A DNA stretch of 64,000 nt from Thermostichus lividus PCC 6715 (GCF_002754935.1 NZ_CP018092.1:310001-374000), one strand, 5' to 3'; positions 40,075-50,388 are shown, counted from the first letter of the stretch. Made by a program: numbers and translations. Notes: generated from the sequence alone by a model not told the origin.

Positions 40075-41124
40075 TAGTTGCGACCCCACCGCTGCGGCTA
40101 ATTGCTCTAGCATGTCCACCGTTGTGGCAAAATCCACGCAAGGGTCAGTAATGCTTTGCCCATACACTAACTGCGATAGATCTTGGGGAATTGGTTGGTT
40201 ACCTGCCTTCAGGTGGCTTTCAATCATCACTCCCGCCAGATAACGGGAGTTTTGCTGCACTTGCTGGGCAATGTTGTTACACACCACAACCTGCCGTTGT
40301 GCATCTTTGGCCGCGTTGGCATGGCTGCAATCCACCATTAGGCGAGGACTCAGCCCCTTGCGCTCTAAGAGGGCAGCGGCCATTTCAATGTGGGCGGCGG
40401 AATAATTGGGGCCGTCTTTGCCCCCCCGCAGCACCAGATGGGTATCGGGGTTACCGGTTGTGGCCACAATACTGGCTAAACCATCGGCATTAATCCCCAG
40501 AAAATGGTGAGACTGCTGAGCCGCAATCATGGCGTTAATGGCAGAGTCTAGGTGACCATCGGTACCATTTTTGAAGCCCACAGGCATGGATAGGCCGGAG
40601 GCCATTTGGCGGTGGGTTTGGCTTTCAGTGGTGCGCGCCCCAATCGCTGTCCAACTGACAACATCGGCAATGTACTGGGGAATAATGGGGTCGAGGAGTT
40701 CGGTGGCGGCGGGCATCCCCATGCTGGCAAGGTTCAACAGCAACTGCCGCGCCAAGCGCAACCCCGTGTTAATGTCGTAGCTACCGTCGAGGTGTGGATC
40801 GTTAATCAGCCCTTTCCACCCCACGGAGGTGCGGGGTTTTTCAAAATAGACCCGCATGACAATTTCTAGGCTATCGCTGAGGCGATCGCGCACAGCGGTG
40901 AGTTTGTCGCCGTACTCAAGGGCGGCGTTCACATCGTGGATGGAGCACGGCCCCACAATGACCAAGAGGCGGCGATCGCGCCCTTGGAGAATATCCCGAA
41001 TGCGATCGCGAGTCGTGGCCACAAGGGTGGCTTGGGATTCATGAAGTGGCAAGTCCGCCAGCAGGGTAGCGGGGGTCAACAAGGGTCGCGTCTCAACAAC
41101 GTGAAGATCAAACGTTTGCGGCAT
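40060..41124 (-). CDS. 3-deoxy-7-phosphoheptulonate (DAHP) synthase, class I
   Basis: 354 residues. It condenses erythrose 4-phosphate and phosphoenolpyruvate, the first step of aromatic amino acid synthesis. The class I AroFGH pattern is clear: 'LLVIVGPCSIHDVNAALEYGDKL', 'MRVYFEKPRTSVGWKGLINDPHLDGS', 'TDGHLDSAINAMIAA' and 'RLMVDCSHANAAKDAQRQ' with the Cys and His metal ligands. The last four residues and stop are supplied by the miniature element at 39855-40074, so the native C-terminus has been replaced by a few residues without touching the core. Confidence 0.95.
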   Translation of the reverse strand: MPQTFDLHVVETRPLLTPATLLADLPLHESQATLVATTRDRIRDILQGRDRRLLVIVGPCSIHDVNAALEYGDKLTAVRDRLSDSLEIVMRVYFEKPRTSVGWKGLINDPHLDGSYDINTGLRLARQLLLNLASMGMPAATELLDPIIPQYIADVVSWTAIGARTTESQTHRQMASGLSMPVGFKNGTDGHLDSAINAMIAAQQSHHFLGINADGLASIVATTGNPDTHLVLRGGKDGPNYSAAHIEMAAALLERKGLSPRLMVDCSHANAAKDAQRQVVVCNNIAQQVQQNSRYLAGVMIESHLKAGNQPIPQDLSQLVYGQSITDPCVDFATTVDMLEQLAAAVGSQLVNYS

Positions 41125-41172
41125 GGGTGAGCAATCAGCACTTTTCTCATCATAACGCGATGGGTACAGCCC

Positions 41173-42309
41173 CTAGCTACGGTTGACCCGCCACATTAAC
41201 CCAACCGCCACACTACCGCCGATGATGTGGGGTAACCATGCCGCCACCAGCGGGGGGAGGGTACCAATTGTCCCCAGTGCCCCAAGAAAGAAGGCCAAGA
41301 CGTACTGGCCAAAGATAACCGCAACACTCACGCCAAATCCCTGCCGCCCCCGTCGTTGCGACGGACTGAGGCCAAATCCAACCCCCAAAAGGGCAAAAAC
41401 AACGGCTAAAAAGGGCTGGGCATAGGATTGCGCCAGATGAACCTTTAGGGCACGCACCAGCTCCGCATCCTTGACCGGATCAAGACGACGCAGCGCCCGC
41501 CGGGTTTGCAGAATTGAAAGTTCATTGACCTCGGTAGGACGCAGTTGCCGTGACTGGGCAGGCCGCGGCAGGCGAATTTCCTGTTCCTCAAACTGCAATA
41601 GATCGCGACTGACCCCACGATGGCTAATCAGATAGGCAATGCCGCGGGAGAGAAACCACGTACTCTCACGGAAGTTCCACTCTGCGGCTTCGGCAGTAAT
41701 AACTTGGGTGACCTCTGGCTGTGAAAAATCAAGGATGGTTAACCCCTGAATACGACTACCATCGAAGCGATGGGCATAGTAGAGACGGCGGATGGTTTGG
41801 TCGCGATCGTACTCAGGATAAAAAATATCCGTGCCTTGCCCTAGGGTGCGCTCCTGCTGTAGGAGCTGCTGCATCAGTTGTTCAGACTGAAACTTGGCGA
41901 TAGGCACCCATGTTTCATTGAGGAGTAAGGTGGCACTACTGACGAGGAGGGCAAACCCTAAAACCGGCACCAGTAGGCGTTGCAAACACACACCGACACT
42001 GCGCAACGCGATCCACTCCCCTTCTTCCGAAAGGTGGCTCATGGCACCTACCACCGCTAGCAATACCGCCATGGGCAAGACCAGTACCAACACCGTGGGC
42101 AATTCATACCAAATGAGTTGCAGCAAAATACTTAAGGGTAACTGGGCATCGGCAATTTGTCGCACCAGATCAAAGAGGGTGCCCACCGCTAGGGCAAGGG
42201 TCGTAAAAATGGCTACCCCAAAGCCAAGCCCAGGCAGTAAAAGGGACAGGATGTAGCGATCGAGTGTCGATAGGTGCAATGATCGCCCCCAGCACAACAG
42301 GTTCACCAT
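41173..42309 (-). CDS. lptF: LptF/LptG-family lipopolysaccharide export permease
   Basis: 378 residues with the YjgP/YjgQ layout: three N-terminal membrane spans ('LDRYILSLLLPGLGFGVAIFTTLALAV', 'LPTVLVLVLPMAVLLAVVGAM', 'LLVPVLGFALLVSSATLLLNE'), a periplasmic beta-jellyroll region (about 140-260) and three C-terminal spans. It forms, with LptB, the inner-membrane ABC complex that extracts LPS. Cyanobacteria usually have a single such permease, which would act as a homodimer. It starts 2 bases after the lptB stop. Confidence 0.9.
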   Translation of the reverse strand: MVNLLCWGRSLHLSTLDRYILSLLLPGLGFGVAIFTTLALAVGTLFDLVRQIADAQLPLSILLQLIWYELPTVLVLVLPMAVLLAVVGAMSHLSEEGEWIALRSVGVCLQRLLVPVLGFALLVSSATLLLNETWVPIAKFQSEQLMQQLLQQERTLGQGTDIFYPEYDRDQTIRRLYYAHRFDGSRIQGLTILDFSQPEVTQVITAEAAEWNFRESTWFLSRGIAYLISHRGVSRDLLQFEEQEIRLPRPAQSRQLRPTEVNELSILQTRRALRRLDPVKDAELVRALKVHLAQSYAQPFLAVVFALLGVGFGLSPSQRRGRQGFGVSVAVIFGQYVLAFFLGALGTIGTLPPLVAAWLPHIIGGSVAVGLMWRVNRS

Positions 42310-42310
42310 C

Positions 42311-43099
42311 TCAGAAACGGAAATCTTCGCCCAAGTAGTACTGCCGCACCTTTGCGTCTTGCGCCAGTTCCCAGCCGCTGCCCGCCGCTAAAAGTTGTCC
42401 CTCTCGCAAAATGTAGGCGCGGTCAATAATCTCCAAGGTTTCTCGCACATTGTGATCTGTAATTAGAATGCCCATTTGGCGATCGCGCAGGGTAGCAATC
42501 ATGGTTTGGAGATCATGCACCGCAATGGGATCCACCCCCGCAAAGGGTTCATCCAAGAGCAAGAAACTGGGGCCGCGAACCCCTGCTGCCAAGGCGCGAG
42601 CCAACTCAGTGCGCCGCCGCTCCCCCCCAGACACCCGCTGGCCAAGGGTGTGGGCGATATGGGTCAGGTGAAATTCCGTTAACAGATGATCGAGGCGATC
42701 GCGCCACTGCCGCCGGGGCACGCCCGTTTGCTCTAAAACAAGGAGAATATTCTCAGCAACGGTCAACTGCCGAAAAATACTGGGTTCCTGAGGCAGATAA
42801 CCAATCCCCCGCCGCGCCCGCTGGTGCAATGGGGTACGGGTAATGTCATCATCGTCAAGCCACACTCGCCCTTGATCCGGCCGCTCGATGCCGGTTGCCA
42901 TATAAAAGGTAGTGGTTTTACCCGCTCCGTTGGGGCCGAGTAACCCCACCACTTCACCGCGCGCCACTGATAAACTGACGTGATCGACGACCCAGCGCGC
43001 ACCGTAGCGTTTACAAACCCCTTCTAGGCGCAGAGTGGTCGGTAGGGCAAACCCACCACTAGGGCTGCACAGATTCAATAATTTGTTGGTTAGGGTCAT
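42311..43099 (-). CDS. lptB: LPS export ABC ATPase LptB
   Basis: 262 residues from ATG 43099, overlapping the end of lptA by 41 bases. Walker A '[17 protein letters not shown]', '[19 protein letters not shown]', signature '[15 protein letters not shown]', Walker B '[16 protein letters not shown]' and switch '[19 protein letters not shown]' all match LptB closely. The 'IFRQLTV' Q-loop and 'DHNVRETL' are specific to this family. Confidence 0.95.
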   Translation of the reverse strand: MTLTNKLLNLCSPSGGFALPTTLRLEGVCKRYGARWVVDHVSLSVARGEVVGLLGPNGAGKTTTFYMATGIERPDQGRVWLDDDDITRTPLHQRARRGIGYLPQEPSIFRQLTVAENILLVLEQTGVPRRQWRDRLDHLLTEFHLTHIAHTLGQRVSGGERRRTELARALAAGVRGPSFLLLDEPFAGVDPIAVHDLQTMIATLRDRQMGILITDHNVRETLEIIDRAYILREGQLLAAGSGWELAQDAKVRQYYLGEDFRF

Positions 43100-43487
43100 C
43101 GGGGATCATTAAAATAGATTCAACTTGGCGGCTTGGGGCAGGTAAGGCCACAAATTTTGCTTCTTGGATAAGGTATGTGATGGAGTCTGCCCGCAGGCTG
43201 TTCCCCTCCTGCAATACATAGACATTACCACTGAGGACAATGCGTCCTTCCCGACTAAAGTACTGGGCTTGAGCCGCAGTGGCCTGAATTTGCCGGGCGG
43301 GATACCGCAGTTGCACATTCCCCCGTGCCGTGATGACCCCCGTCATTGCGTTTGCCTGTTGCACATCAGCCAGAATTGTTAGTGCCTGAGACGCAGTTTC
43401 TTGGGAGGCGGCAGACTGCCACAGCAGCGGTGCAATCCCCAAACTCAGGCCTAGTGCTGCCAATGCCAACCGGCGCGATCGCACCAT
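43059..43487 (-). CDS. lptA: LptA/OstA-like LPS transport protein
   Basis: 142 residues from ATG 43487; a longer frame from 43547 would overlap the divergent holA start and hide the signal peptide ('[22 protein letters not shown]'). The OstA beta-jellyroll strands are visible ('[60 protein letters not shown]'). It would bridge LPS across the periplasm. First gene of the lptA-lptB-lptF operon. Confidence 0.85.
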   Translation of the reverse strand: MVRSRRLALAALGLSLGIAPLLWQSAASQETASQALTILADVQQANAMTGVITARGNVQLRYPARQIQATAAQAQYFSREGRIVLSGNVYVLQEGNSLRADSITYLIQEAKFVALPAPSRQVESILMIPDDPNQQIIESVQP

Positions 43488-43545
43488 CTCCTTATTCTCC
43501 GCCACAATGCATTTATAGTAATCGATGGCACCGTATTTCCGCACC

Positions 43546-44523
43546 ATGCCTGTTTATTTCTACTGGGGAGAAGACTCATTTCGCCTAGAACAAGCCGTCA
43601 AGGCACTGCAACAACAGGTCGTGGATCCGCTGTGGGAGAGCTTTAATTTTGAAAAGTATGCTGGCGAGGATCCAAGTCAAATTCAGTCTGCCCTAGCTCA
43701 GGTGATGACCCCTCCCTTTGGCGGGGGCGATCGCCTCGTATGGCTGGCAAACACCACCCTTGGCCAACGCTGTAGTGCCGAATTGCTGGCGGATCTGGAA
43801 CGAACGCTGCCGCAGATTCCTAGCACCTGCCACCTTTTGCTCACTAGCCCCCAAAAACCCGACAGCCGCAGTAAGGCCGTTAAACTGCTGCAACAGCACA
43901 GCAAATTTCAGGAATTCAGCCCCATTCCAGCATGGAAAACCTCAGAAATTGAAGCACAGATCCGCAACAGCGCCGAGCACTATCACCTCAGCCTATCGGA
44001 GGAGGCTATTCACCTCCTTGCCGAAGCCGTGGGCAATGATAGTCGCCAACTGCACAATGAATTAGAAAAGCTCTCCCTCTTTGCGGGCGATCGCCCCCCA
44101 ACGCCAACGGATATTGCCACCCTTGTTCACGCCACCCAACAAAGTACCCTAGCCTTGGCCAGTAGCCTCCTGCAAAGCCACACAGGAGCAGCCCTTAGCC
44201 AACTTGATGCCCTCCTGCAACAAAATGAACCACCGCTGCGCCTAATTGCTAGCCTGAGCAAGCAATTTCGCACATGGTTGTGGATCAAACTGCTCAGTAA
44301 CGAGCGAGATGTGCAGACGATTGCCAAATTAGCGGAGATCGGCAACCCCAAACGGGTCTATTTTCTACAAAAAGAGGTTAGGGCAATTCCTCTTGCTGCC
44401 CTAGAAGAGAGCCTCAGCATTTTACTGGTTACAGAATATCAACTGAAATTAGGCAGTGAGGCACACGGTACCCTACGGCAGGCCATGGTTCAACTGTCCT
44501 TAGCCTGCTCCCGCCGCTCTTGA
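43546..44523 (+). CDS. holA: DNA polymerase III delta subunit
   Basis: 325 residues from ATG 43546 ('MPVYFYWGEDSFRLEQAV'). HolA opens the beta clamp in the clamp loader. The family N-terminus ('YWGEDSFRLEQ'), the AAA+-like core ('GGGDRLVWLANTTLG', 'CHLLLTSPQKPDSRSKAVKLLQ') and the C-terminal collar domain ('LALASSLLQSHTGAALSQLDALL') are present. It is divergent from lptA, with start codons about 60 bases apart, and its end overlaps the minus-strand 44490 gene by 34 bases. Confidence 0.92.
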   Translation: MPVYFYWGEDSFRLEQAVKALQQQVVDPLWESFNFEKYAGEDPSQIQSALAQVMTPPFGGGDRLVWLANTTLGQRCSAELLADLERTLPQIPSTCHLLLTSPQKPDSRSKAVKLLQQHSKFQEFSPIPAWKTSEIEAQIRNSAEHYHLSLSEEAIHLLAEAVGNDSRQLHNELEKLSLFAGDRPPTPTDIATLVHATQQSTLALASSLLQSHTGAALSQLDALLQQNEPPLRLIASLSKQFRTWLWIKLLSNERDVQTIAKLAEIGNPKRVYFLQKEVRAIPLAALEESLSILLVTEYQLKLGSEAHGTLRQAMVQLSLACSRRS

Positions 44524-44948
44524 CGATCTAAGTGTGGCTCAAGGGGGGGTAAATTGCTGCTGGTAAGGCGGGATGGTCGACGACTGGGACGATTCCACGT
44601 TTGCCATGCGGCCTTCACTCCCGCAAACACACTGCGGGTTGTCACTTTCGCCTCTTGAACTTGGCGTTTAGCAGCGGAAATACTTTGATCCACCTGCTTG
44701 ACAACATTGCCAGCACTTTCAACCCCTTGGCTAATGTCATCCGTCAGATCGCTAATTTCAAGACCTGTGAGGCGAATGGCCTCAAGGGTAGGGGGCAGTT
44801 CACGACCAAGGGTGTCAAAAAGCTTTTCGGCACTGCGGGCAGCCCGCGCCAACTCCATAAAGGCAGGAATGGCAGCAGCCAACACCACTGCCAAGCACAC
44901 GGCCACTAACACCAGTGACACGGCCAACCAAAATATTGGTTCTGTCAC
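44490..44948 (-). CDS. DUF948-type membrane-anchored coiled-coil protein
   Basis: 152 residues with one N-terminal membrane span ('FWLAVSLVLVAVCLAVVLAAAIPAF') followed by a helical region ('ELARAARSAEKLFDTLGRELPPTLEAIRLTGLEISDLTDDISQG') with heptad spacing, as in the DUF948/YtxG-like family. A basic, unstructured tail ends the protein. Function unknown; general-stress links exist in other bacteria. The tail overlaps holA by 34 bases on the opposite strand. Confidence 0.72.
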   Translation of the reverse strand: MTEPIFWLAVSLVLVAVCLAVVLAAAIPAFMELARAARSAEKLFDTLGRELPPTLEAIRLTGLEISDLTDDISQGVESAGNVVKQVDQSISAAKRQVQEAKVTTRSVFAGVKAAWQTWNRPSRRPSRLTSSNLPPLEPHLDRQERREQAKDS

Positions 44949-45324
44949 GCCCTCTTGTCCTAAACGTGCTGCTAGGTTGCAGGTTTACGGTAATGTGTCC
45001 CGATACTATCATGAGTTCCCAAAGGGTGGCAGTGTTAGTGTTCACTTCCCAAGAGGACGCCTGACCTAGGGCTGGCCTGTGCCATAGTGGAAACAATTGT
45101 GATACTCTAGAACGCTTGATGCTCCCTCTTGTGCTGGCACGCTCTGGCACCATCTTCAAGGTTACCGTCCCTTGTTAGGGGTGTAACGATAAAACAGAGA
45201 GGCAGGGGCAACGTCTCTGCGCGGGGGCAGTGTCTCCACCCTCTCCCCTGTGTCTGCGCGGGCAAGTGGCTGTCAACTACGGATCAGTTTGAGTCGTGCT
45301 TTATTTATTGAGGACTGGGTTCAG
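44949..45324. other. Intergenic region before ftn2
   Basis: No gene is seen. The 10-mer TCTGCGCGGG occurs at 45216-45225 and 45253-45262. An extended -10-like TGTGATACT lies at 45098-45106. The stretch holds the promoters of the divergent 44490 gene and ftn2, with a long leader for the latter. Confidence 0.4.
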
Positions 45325-47376
45325 GTGCGCATTCCTTTAGATTATTATCAAGTGTTAGGTGTGCCAATGCAGGCAACACCTGAGCAAATTGATCAAGCGT
45401 TTCAAGATCGTCTGTTGCAGTTGCCCAGCCACCATCACTCGCCGACAACTGTAGCAACCCGCCGCGAGCTGATTGAACACGCCTACCAAGTTCTGCGGGA
45501 ACCCGATCAACGTCACGCCTACGATCGCCGCTGTCGCAGTCTTGATACCGATGATCTCATCGCCCAACTCGATCCGCAACCCGTGGTTCCAGACCTCGAG
45601 ATCACGGAGCAACAGTTATCCGGTGCGCTCCTACTTCTCTATGAACTGGGGGACTACAACCAAGTTGTGCGCCTAGGGCAGCCCTTTCTCAAGGGGGATC
45701 CCCTTGATTTGAGCCGTCCCTATACGGGATCCGCTGCGGAAGCAGATATTACGTTGACCGTGGCCTTGGCCTATCTTGAATTGGGTCGGGAGCAATGGCA
45801 GCAACAGCACTATCAGGCCGCCGCCACCCATCTGGAAGCTGGACTGCGGATTTTAGAGCGCTCCGGGTTGTTTCCCGAACTGCAACAACAATTTCAAAGT
45901 GAACTGGATCGCTTGCGCCCCTACCGAATCCTCGAACTGTTGGCGCTGCCTCTATCTGATAGTGTGGGTCGTCAGCGAGGGGTGCTGCTATTGCGGGAGA
46001 TGCTCAGCGATCGCGGCGGCATTGAAGGGCGTCAGGATGATCGTTCTGGCTTAGGGGTAGAAGATTTCCTCAAGTTTATTTTGCAGCTACGAGCTTACCT
46101 CACGGCAACTGAACAGCAAGAATTGTTTGAGCGGGAGGCGCGGCGACCCTCTGCTGTGGCCTCCTACCTAGCCGTGCACGCTTTAGTGGCGCGGGGATTC
46201 CATGAGCTGCAACCCAGTTTGATTCGCCGTGGTAAAGACCTACTGCAACGCCTGCTGCCCAATCAAGATATTTACCTCGAGTTAGCCAGTTGCTTGCTCC
46301 TGTTGGGGCAGCCCGCTGAGGCGCTCGCGGCGCTAGAAAAAAGCCAAGATCAGCAAAGTATTGCCTTTATTCGCCGCCATTCAGGGAACGCACCAGACCT
46401 GCTGCCAGGACTGTGCTACTACACTGAACAATGGCTCCAAGAAGAAATTTACCCTGCCTTTCGAGATTTAGGGGAAACCCCCGTATCCCTAGATCAGTAT
46501 TTCGCTGACCCAAATATTCAAACCTACCTCGACGCCCTCAATGAAGAACTCGTGGTTACTCCCATCACTCCTGATGAGGGAACACCCCCACCGCCGGTAA
46601 CCGTTAAACCTAGTGTTGCTGTACCTCCTCCTTACCGCGCCCCCTTTCCGGTCGTCTCTCTCACCGCAGAGACCCTGCCCCTTGAGGCACACCAAGGTAG
46701 TGTTCCGCCCCCTGACGTGCCATCACCAACGGCAACAGTTAGTAGCACGAGCCACACGATCTCCCCTCGAACCACAACGACAAGAACCCAACAGCGCCGA
46801 ACAAGGGATCGTCGCCAGCGTCCCCGTAACGGTTGGCTCTGGGTGGGTGGGGGCGTGCTCCTCATCGGCGCGGGTGTGTTGGCGCAGCACTACTGGTTCC
46901 AGCCACGGCTCACCACAGCCCCTCCCCCAGAAACACCTATTGCAGTAGCGACACCCACGCCGGTGGCCACCAATCCATCCCCTGACGTACCAGAAATGAC
47001 GATTGAGGTGGCGCGCGATCGCCTGCAAGCCTGGCAGCAGATCAAGGCGCAGGCCTTGGGTAGTAACTTTGCCATTGATAACTTAGAAAAGATTTTAACG
47101 GAACCAGCCCTGAGTACGTGGCGATCGCGAGCACAGGGACTAAAATCGGAGGGAAGCTATTGGAGCTACACCCTCACTAACCTAGAGATTAAGGAAATCC
47201 GCCCCCTAGAAAATAACCGTGTGGATGTTATTGCTCAGATTCAGGAAGATGCCAAGTTTTATGAGCAAGGGACGCTCCGATCCGATATTTCCTACAACGA
47301 TAGCTACCGCGTTCTTTATACCTTGGTGCAGGACGGCAATCAATGGCTGATTCAGCGGATGCAAGTTCTTAGCTAA
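45325..47376 (+). CDS. ftn2: Ftn2/ZipN (ARC6) cell division protein
   Basis: 683 residues from GTG 45325 ('VRIPLDYYQVLGVP'). A J-like domain is at the N-terminus ('DYYQVLGVPMQATPEQIDQAF...REPDQRHAYDRR'), then a long helical region (about 80-440), a Pro/Thr-rich linker, one membrane span ('NGWLWVGGGVLLIGAGVLAQHYWF') and a C-terminal ARC6-type domain ('AREVARDRLQAWQQIKAQALG..' region to 'YRVLYTLVQDGNQWLIQRMQ'). It ties the FtsZ ring to the membrane and gathers division proteins. The J-like domain lacks the HPD tripeptide, which is normal for the family. Confidence 0.93.
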   Translation: MRIPLDYYQVLGVPMQATPEQIDQAFQDRLLQLPSHHHSPTTVATRRELIEHAYQVLREPDQRHAYDRRCRSLDTDDLIAQLDPQPVVPDLEITEQQLSGALLLLYELGDYNQVVRLGQPFLKGDPLDLSRPYTGSAAEADITLTVALAYLELGREQWQQQHYQAAATHLEAGLRILERSGLFPELQQQFQSELDRLRPYRILELLALPLSDSVGRQRGVLLLREMLSDRGGIEGRQDDRSGLGVEDFLKFILQLRAYLTATEQQELFEREARRPSAVASYLAVHALVARGFHELQPSLIRRGKDLLQRLLPNQDIYLELASCLLLLGQPAEALAALEKSQDQQSIAFIRRHSGNAPDLLPGLCYYTEQWLQEEIYPAFRDLGETPVSLDQYFADPNIQTYLDALNEELVVTPITPDEGTPPPPVTVKPSVAVPPPYRAPFPVVSLTAETLPLEAHQGSVPPPDVPSPTATVSSTSHTISPRTTTTRTQQRRTRDRRQRPRNGWLWVGGGVLLIGAGVLAQHYWFQPRLTTAPPPETPIAVATPTPVATNPSPDVPEMTIEVARDRLQAWQQIKAQALGSNFAIDNLEKILTEPALSTWRSRAQGLKSEGSYWSYTLTNLEIKEIRPLENNRVDVIAQIQEDAKFYEQGTLRSDISYNDSYRVLYTLVQDGNQWLIQRMQVLS

Positions 47377-48248
47377 GGGGTAGGCTCCCCTGCTGGCCAA
47401 CCTTAAGATTCAGCAATGAGAGTAAAAAGATCAGGAGAAATAGCACAAGGCCAATGGTACAGGCGTAGTTGATTTCTAGGCGCTGAAAGGCATTTTCATA
47501 GATGTAATAAACAATCGTTTTAGAGCTATTGAGGGGTCCCCCTTGGGTCATGACATAGACTTCCTCAAACACTTTTGGTTGCGGCGATCGCTGAAATAAT
47601 AGTCACCAGCAAAATGTAGGGTCGCATCAGAGGCAGGGTAATATCCCAGTGCTGATGCCAGCCATCGCTGCCGTCTAGTGCCGCTGCTTCGTAAAGTTCG
47701 CCACTAATGCCCTGTAGCCCTGCCAGATAAATGACCATGTAGTACCCCAACCCTTTCCAGACAGTGACCGCCATCACGCTAAACAGTGACAGTTGCGGGC
47801 TAGTGAGCCACGGGATGCCACTGGTGCTAATGTGCAAGCCTTGCAAGATCTGATTCAGCAGCCCATTGGGGGCATAGAGCCACCGCCAAGCAATCCCCGC
47901 TACCACCATGGAAATAATCACGGGGGTGTAGTAGGCGGCGCGAAACCAATGAATCCCCCGCAGGGGCTGGTTGACCAGAATCGCTAGTAACAGTGGGGCG
48001 ATCGCCAAAATCGGCACCACAATGACCAAGTAAAGGAGAGTATTGCCAAGGGTTTTCCAAAAGACGCCATCCCGCAGGAGGTGCTCAAAATTTGCTAACC
48101 CCACCCACGTTGGTGCGCTCAACAAATCGGCGTCGTAACGGCTAAAACTCAGAACAAACGCCTGTAGCGCCGGCCAAAACACGGTTAAGGTCAGTAACAC
48201 CAACGCCGGTGCCAAAAAAACATAGGGGATCAGAGCGCGCAGTTTCAT
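47369..48248 (-). pseudogene. Sugar ABC transporter permease (MalF/UgpA type), frameshifted
   Basis: The first frame (48248 to 47565) covers the N-terminal membrane spans and most of the binding-protein-dependent transport domain, ending '..IISAIAATK'. The second frame (47572 to 47369) resumes with 'VFEEVYVMTQGGPLNSSKTIVYYIYENAF', the expected next segment including the family's 'GGP' region. Removing one A from the minus-strand A4 (T4 at 47573-47576) joins them into about 293 residues, normal for the family. The ATG overlaps the carA stop as ATGA. No partner ATPase, binding protein or second permease is nearby. The 3' end overlaps ftn2 by 8 bases. Confidence 0.87.
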
Positions 48249-49402
48249 CCGGTAGCTGAGGGGCGAGGGTGCTGTTGGCGATAGGCACGCATTTGCGCCA
48301 CAAATTCGCCAAATAGATAGTCGGCATCATGAGGCCCCGGACTGGCTTCGGGGTGGTATTGCACCGAAAAGATGGGTAGGGTTTGATGTTTCAAGCCAGC
48401 GATCGTTTTGTCGTTGAGGTTCAGGTGAGTTACTGCCACTGGGGTTTTTTCAAGGGATTCTTTGCTAATGGCAAAGCCGTGGTTTTGGCTGGTAATTTCT
48501 ACTTCGCGGGTTAGTCCTGCGGGTTGGTTAAGGCCGCGATGCCCAAACTTCAGCTTAAAGGTTTCTGCCCCAAGGGATAGCCCCAACAGTTGATGGCCTA
48601 AGCAAATACCAAACATCGGGCGCTGAGCCGCCAAAAGCTGCCGTGCCGTTTCAATCCCTTCGACCACCGCCGCCGGATCTCCAGGCCCATTGGAGAGGAA
48701 AATGCCATCGGGGTTATAGCTGAGCACGGTTTCTGCTGGAGTATCGCTAGGCACCACAATGACACGGCAGCCATAGCTCGCTAAACGGCGCAGGATGTTG
48801 CGTTTAACGCCAAAATCAAGCGCCACTACAGTTAGGGGTGGCTCCTCAGGAGTCACGGGGGGGCGAAATTCCCAAGCGGGGGGGGTCGGCTCAGTCCACT
48901 CGTAGGGAGTGCGGGTGCTCACCATGTTAGCGAGGTTTTGCCCTTGCATACTGGGGGCGGCCAAGACCTCCTGTAGCAGTTGCAGCGGGTCTAGAATCTC
49001 TGTGGAAATGCCGCCGTTCATCGCCCCGACCGTGCGGATCTTGCGGGTGAGGGCGCGGGTATCAATGCCATAGATTCCGGGAATGCGATGGGCGCTAAGG
49101 TAGTCTGGCAGCGACTGGCGCGATCGCCAGTTACTGGGCACCGTGCAAATGTTGCGGGCAATGGCACCGCGCACGTGGGGGCGATCGGACTCATCATCTT
49201 CAGGGGTAATGCCCGTATTCCCCAGCTCAGGATAGGTAAAGGTCACAATTTGGCCGCAATAGCTCGGATCCGTCAGCACCTCTTGGTAGCCGGTCATGCC
49301 TGTATTAAACACGACCTCGCCAATAGCCGTGCCCGGCGCGCCAAAGGAGAAACCGCGAAAAACTGAACCATCGGCTAAAACCAGTATTGCGGGTGCTGCC
49401 AT
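48245..49402 (-). CDS. carA: Carbamoyl-phosphate synthase small subunit
   Basis: 385 residues. The N-terminal CPSase domain ('[44 protein letters not shown]') and the glutaminase domain with Cys in '[18 protein letters not shown]' and His-Pro-Glu in '[13 protein letters not shown]' are complete. It supplies ammonia to CarB for arginine and pyrimidine synthesis. carB is not in the window. The stop overlaps the permease start (ATGA, 48245-48248), an odd operon partner. Confidence 0.97.
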   Translation of the reverse strand: MAAPAILVLADGSVFRGFSFGAPGTAIGEVVFNTGMTGYQEVLTDPSYCGQIVTFTYPELGNTGITPEDDESDRPHVRGAIARNICTVPSNWRSRQSLPDYLSAHRIPGIYGIDTRALTRKIRTVGAMNGGISTEILDPLQLLQEVLAAPSMQGQNLANMVSTRTPYEWTEPTPPAWEFRPPVTPEEPPLTVVALDFGVKRNILRRLASYGCRVIVVPSDTPAETVLSYNPDGIFLSNGPGDPAAVVEGIETARQLLAAQRPMFGICLGHQLLGLSLGAETFKLKFGHRGLNQPAGLTREVEITSQNHGFAISKESLEKTPVAVTHLNLNDKTIAGLKHQTLPIFSVQYHPEASPGPHDADYLFGEFVAQMRAYRQQHPRPSATG

Positions 49403-49480
49403 AGTGCCTTAAACTGTCGATTCATTCCATCCTACTTTATCGTCCCTGCCTAGGTATCACAACAGCGGCAAAGGCGCAGA

Positions 49481-50266
49481 TCAACGCTGCCCCAAAAACT
49501 TATGGGTTTGGGGAATCACCCGCACATGGGCAAGGCGGTTTTTGAGGTACGCCTGCCACGCCAACACTTGGGCTGGGGTAGGGGGCTGGATCAAGCGCCC
49601 CGTACCAATGGGGGTCACCGGTTGCAAAAAGACGGGGATGCGGGGGTTAACCGTGGCCACCAACTCCGCCATTGTCGCCAAATCAGTGGGGGTTGTCAGC
49701 GCAGAAATGATGACCTTACAAAAGACCTCAACCCCGGCGCGATCGCAGAGGGTCAAGAACTGTTGATGGGCTGGCCAATGACACTCGCCACTGACACTCG
49801 GCAGCTTAATATCCATCCCCACACTGTCGAGGTAGGGTAACACCCGCTCTAGCGCCCTAGGATGGTGACCGCCTGTTTCTAAGTACAGTGGCAGTTGGGT
49901 GGCCGCTTTTAGCGCTGGTAGCAGAGTGGCTAAAGCAAGGGCGTGCAGGAGCGGTTCACCGCCGGTTAAGCTAATACTGTCATGGAGGTGGGGGTGATGG
50001 AGTTGCGCCACAGCAGCAAGAATCTGGGTGCCGGAGAGGGGGTTGGCGACCCGCTGAAATTGGCGATCGCCCGCAATCGTTTCCAACAGAGCGATAGCGG
50101 GCACACTCCAAGTATGGGCGCTGTCACAATACGTACAGCGCAGATCACACCCTGCAAAGCGAATAAACAGTTGCCGCGTCCCAACATTAGCGCCTTCCCC
50201 TTGAATCGCGGAAAAAATTTCCACCAATGGGACGCTCACGCCCTCTAGATCTAGATCACCAATCAT
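49481..50266 (-). CDS. queE: 7-carboxy-7-deazaguanine synthase (QueE, radical SAM)
   Basis: 261 residues from ATG 50266; the frame opens at 50281 but the extra residues are not conserved. The family start 'LVEIFSAIQGEGANVGTRQLFIRFAGCDLRCTYCDSAHTW' carries the CxxxCxxC cluster motif in the QueE form, and 'SLTGGEPLLHALALATLLPAL' is the glycine-rich AdoMet site. It forms the 7-deazaguanine ring for queuosine synthesis. Partners queC and queD are not in the window. Confidence 0.95.
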   Translation of the reverse strand: MIGDLDLEGVSVPLVEIFSAIQGEGANVGTRQLFIRFAGCDLRCTYCDSAHTWSVPAIALLETIAGDRQFQRVANPLSGTQILAAVAQLHHPHLHDSISLTGGEPLLHALALATLLPALKAATQLPLYLETGGHHPRALERVLPYLDSVGMDIKLPSVSGECHWPAHQQFLTLCDRAGVEVFCKVIISALTTPTDLATMAELVATVNPRIPVFLQPVTPIGTGRLIQPPTPAQVLAWQAYLKNRLAHVRVIPQTHKFLGQR

Positions 50267-50388
50267 TGCGGGGCAGCCCACCCTCGATGACCGAAATTCA
50301 TCACAGTTGTTGCGGAAGCCAGATCACAACAGGTCTTGGTTCCCCATAGTACCTTAAAGATAGTTAGCGCATTCAACAGGTAAGTGCT

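Noticed and set aside
46613-47028. Overlapping frames on both strands within ftn2
   Set aside because: They lie in the Pro/Thr-rich linker of ftn2, whose biased codons keep other frames open.
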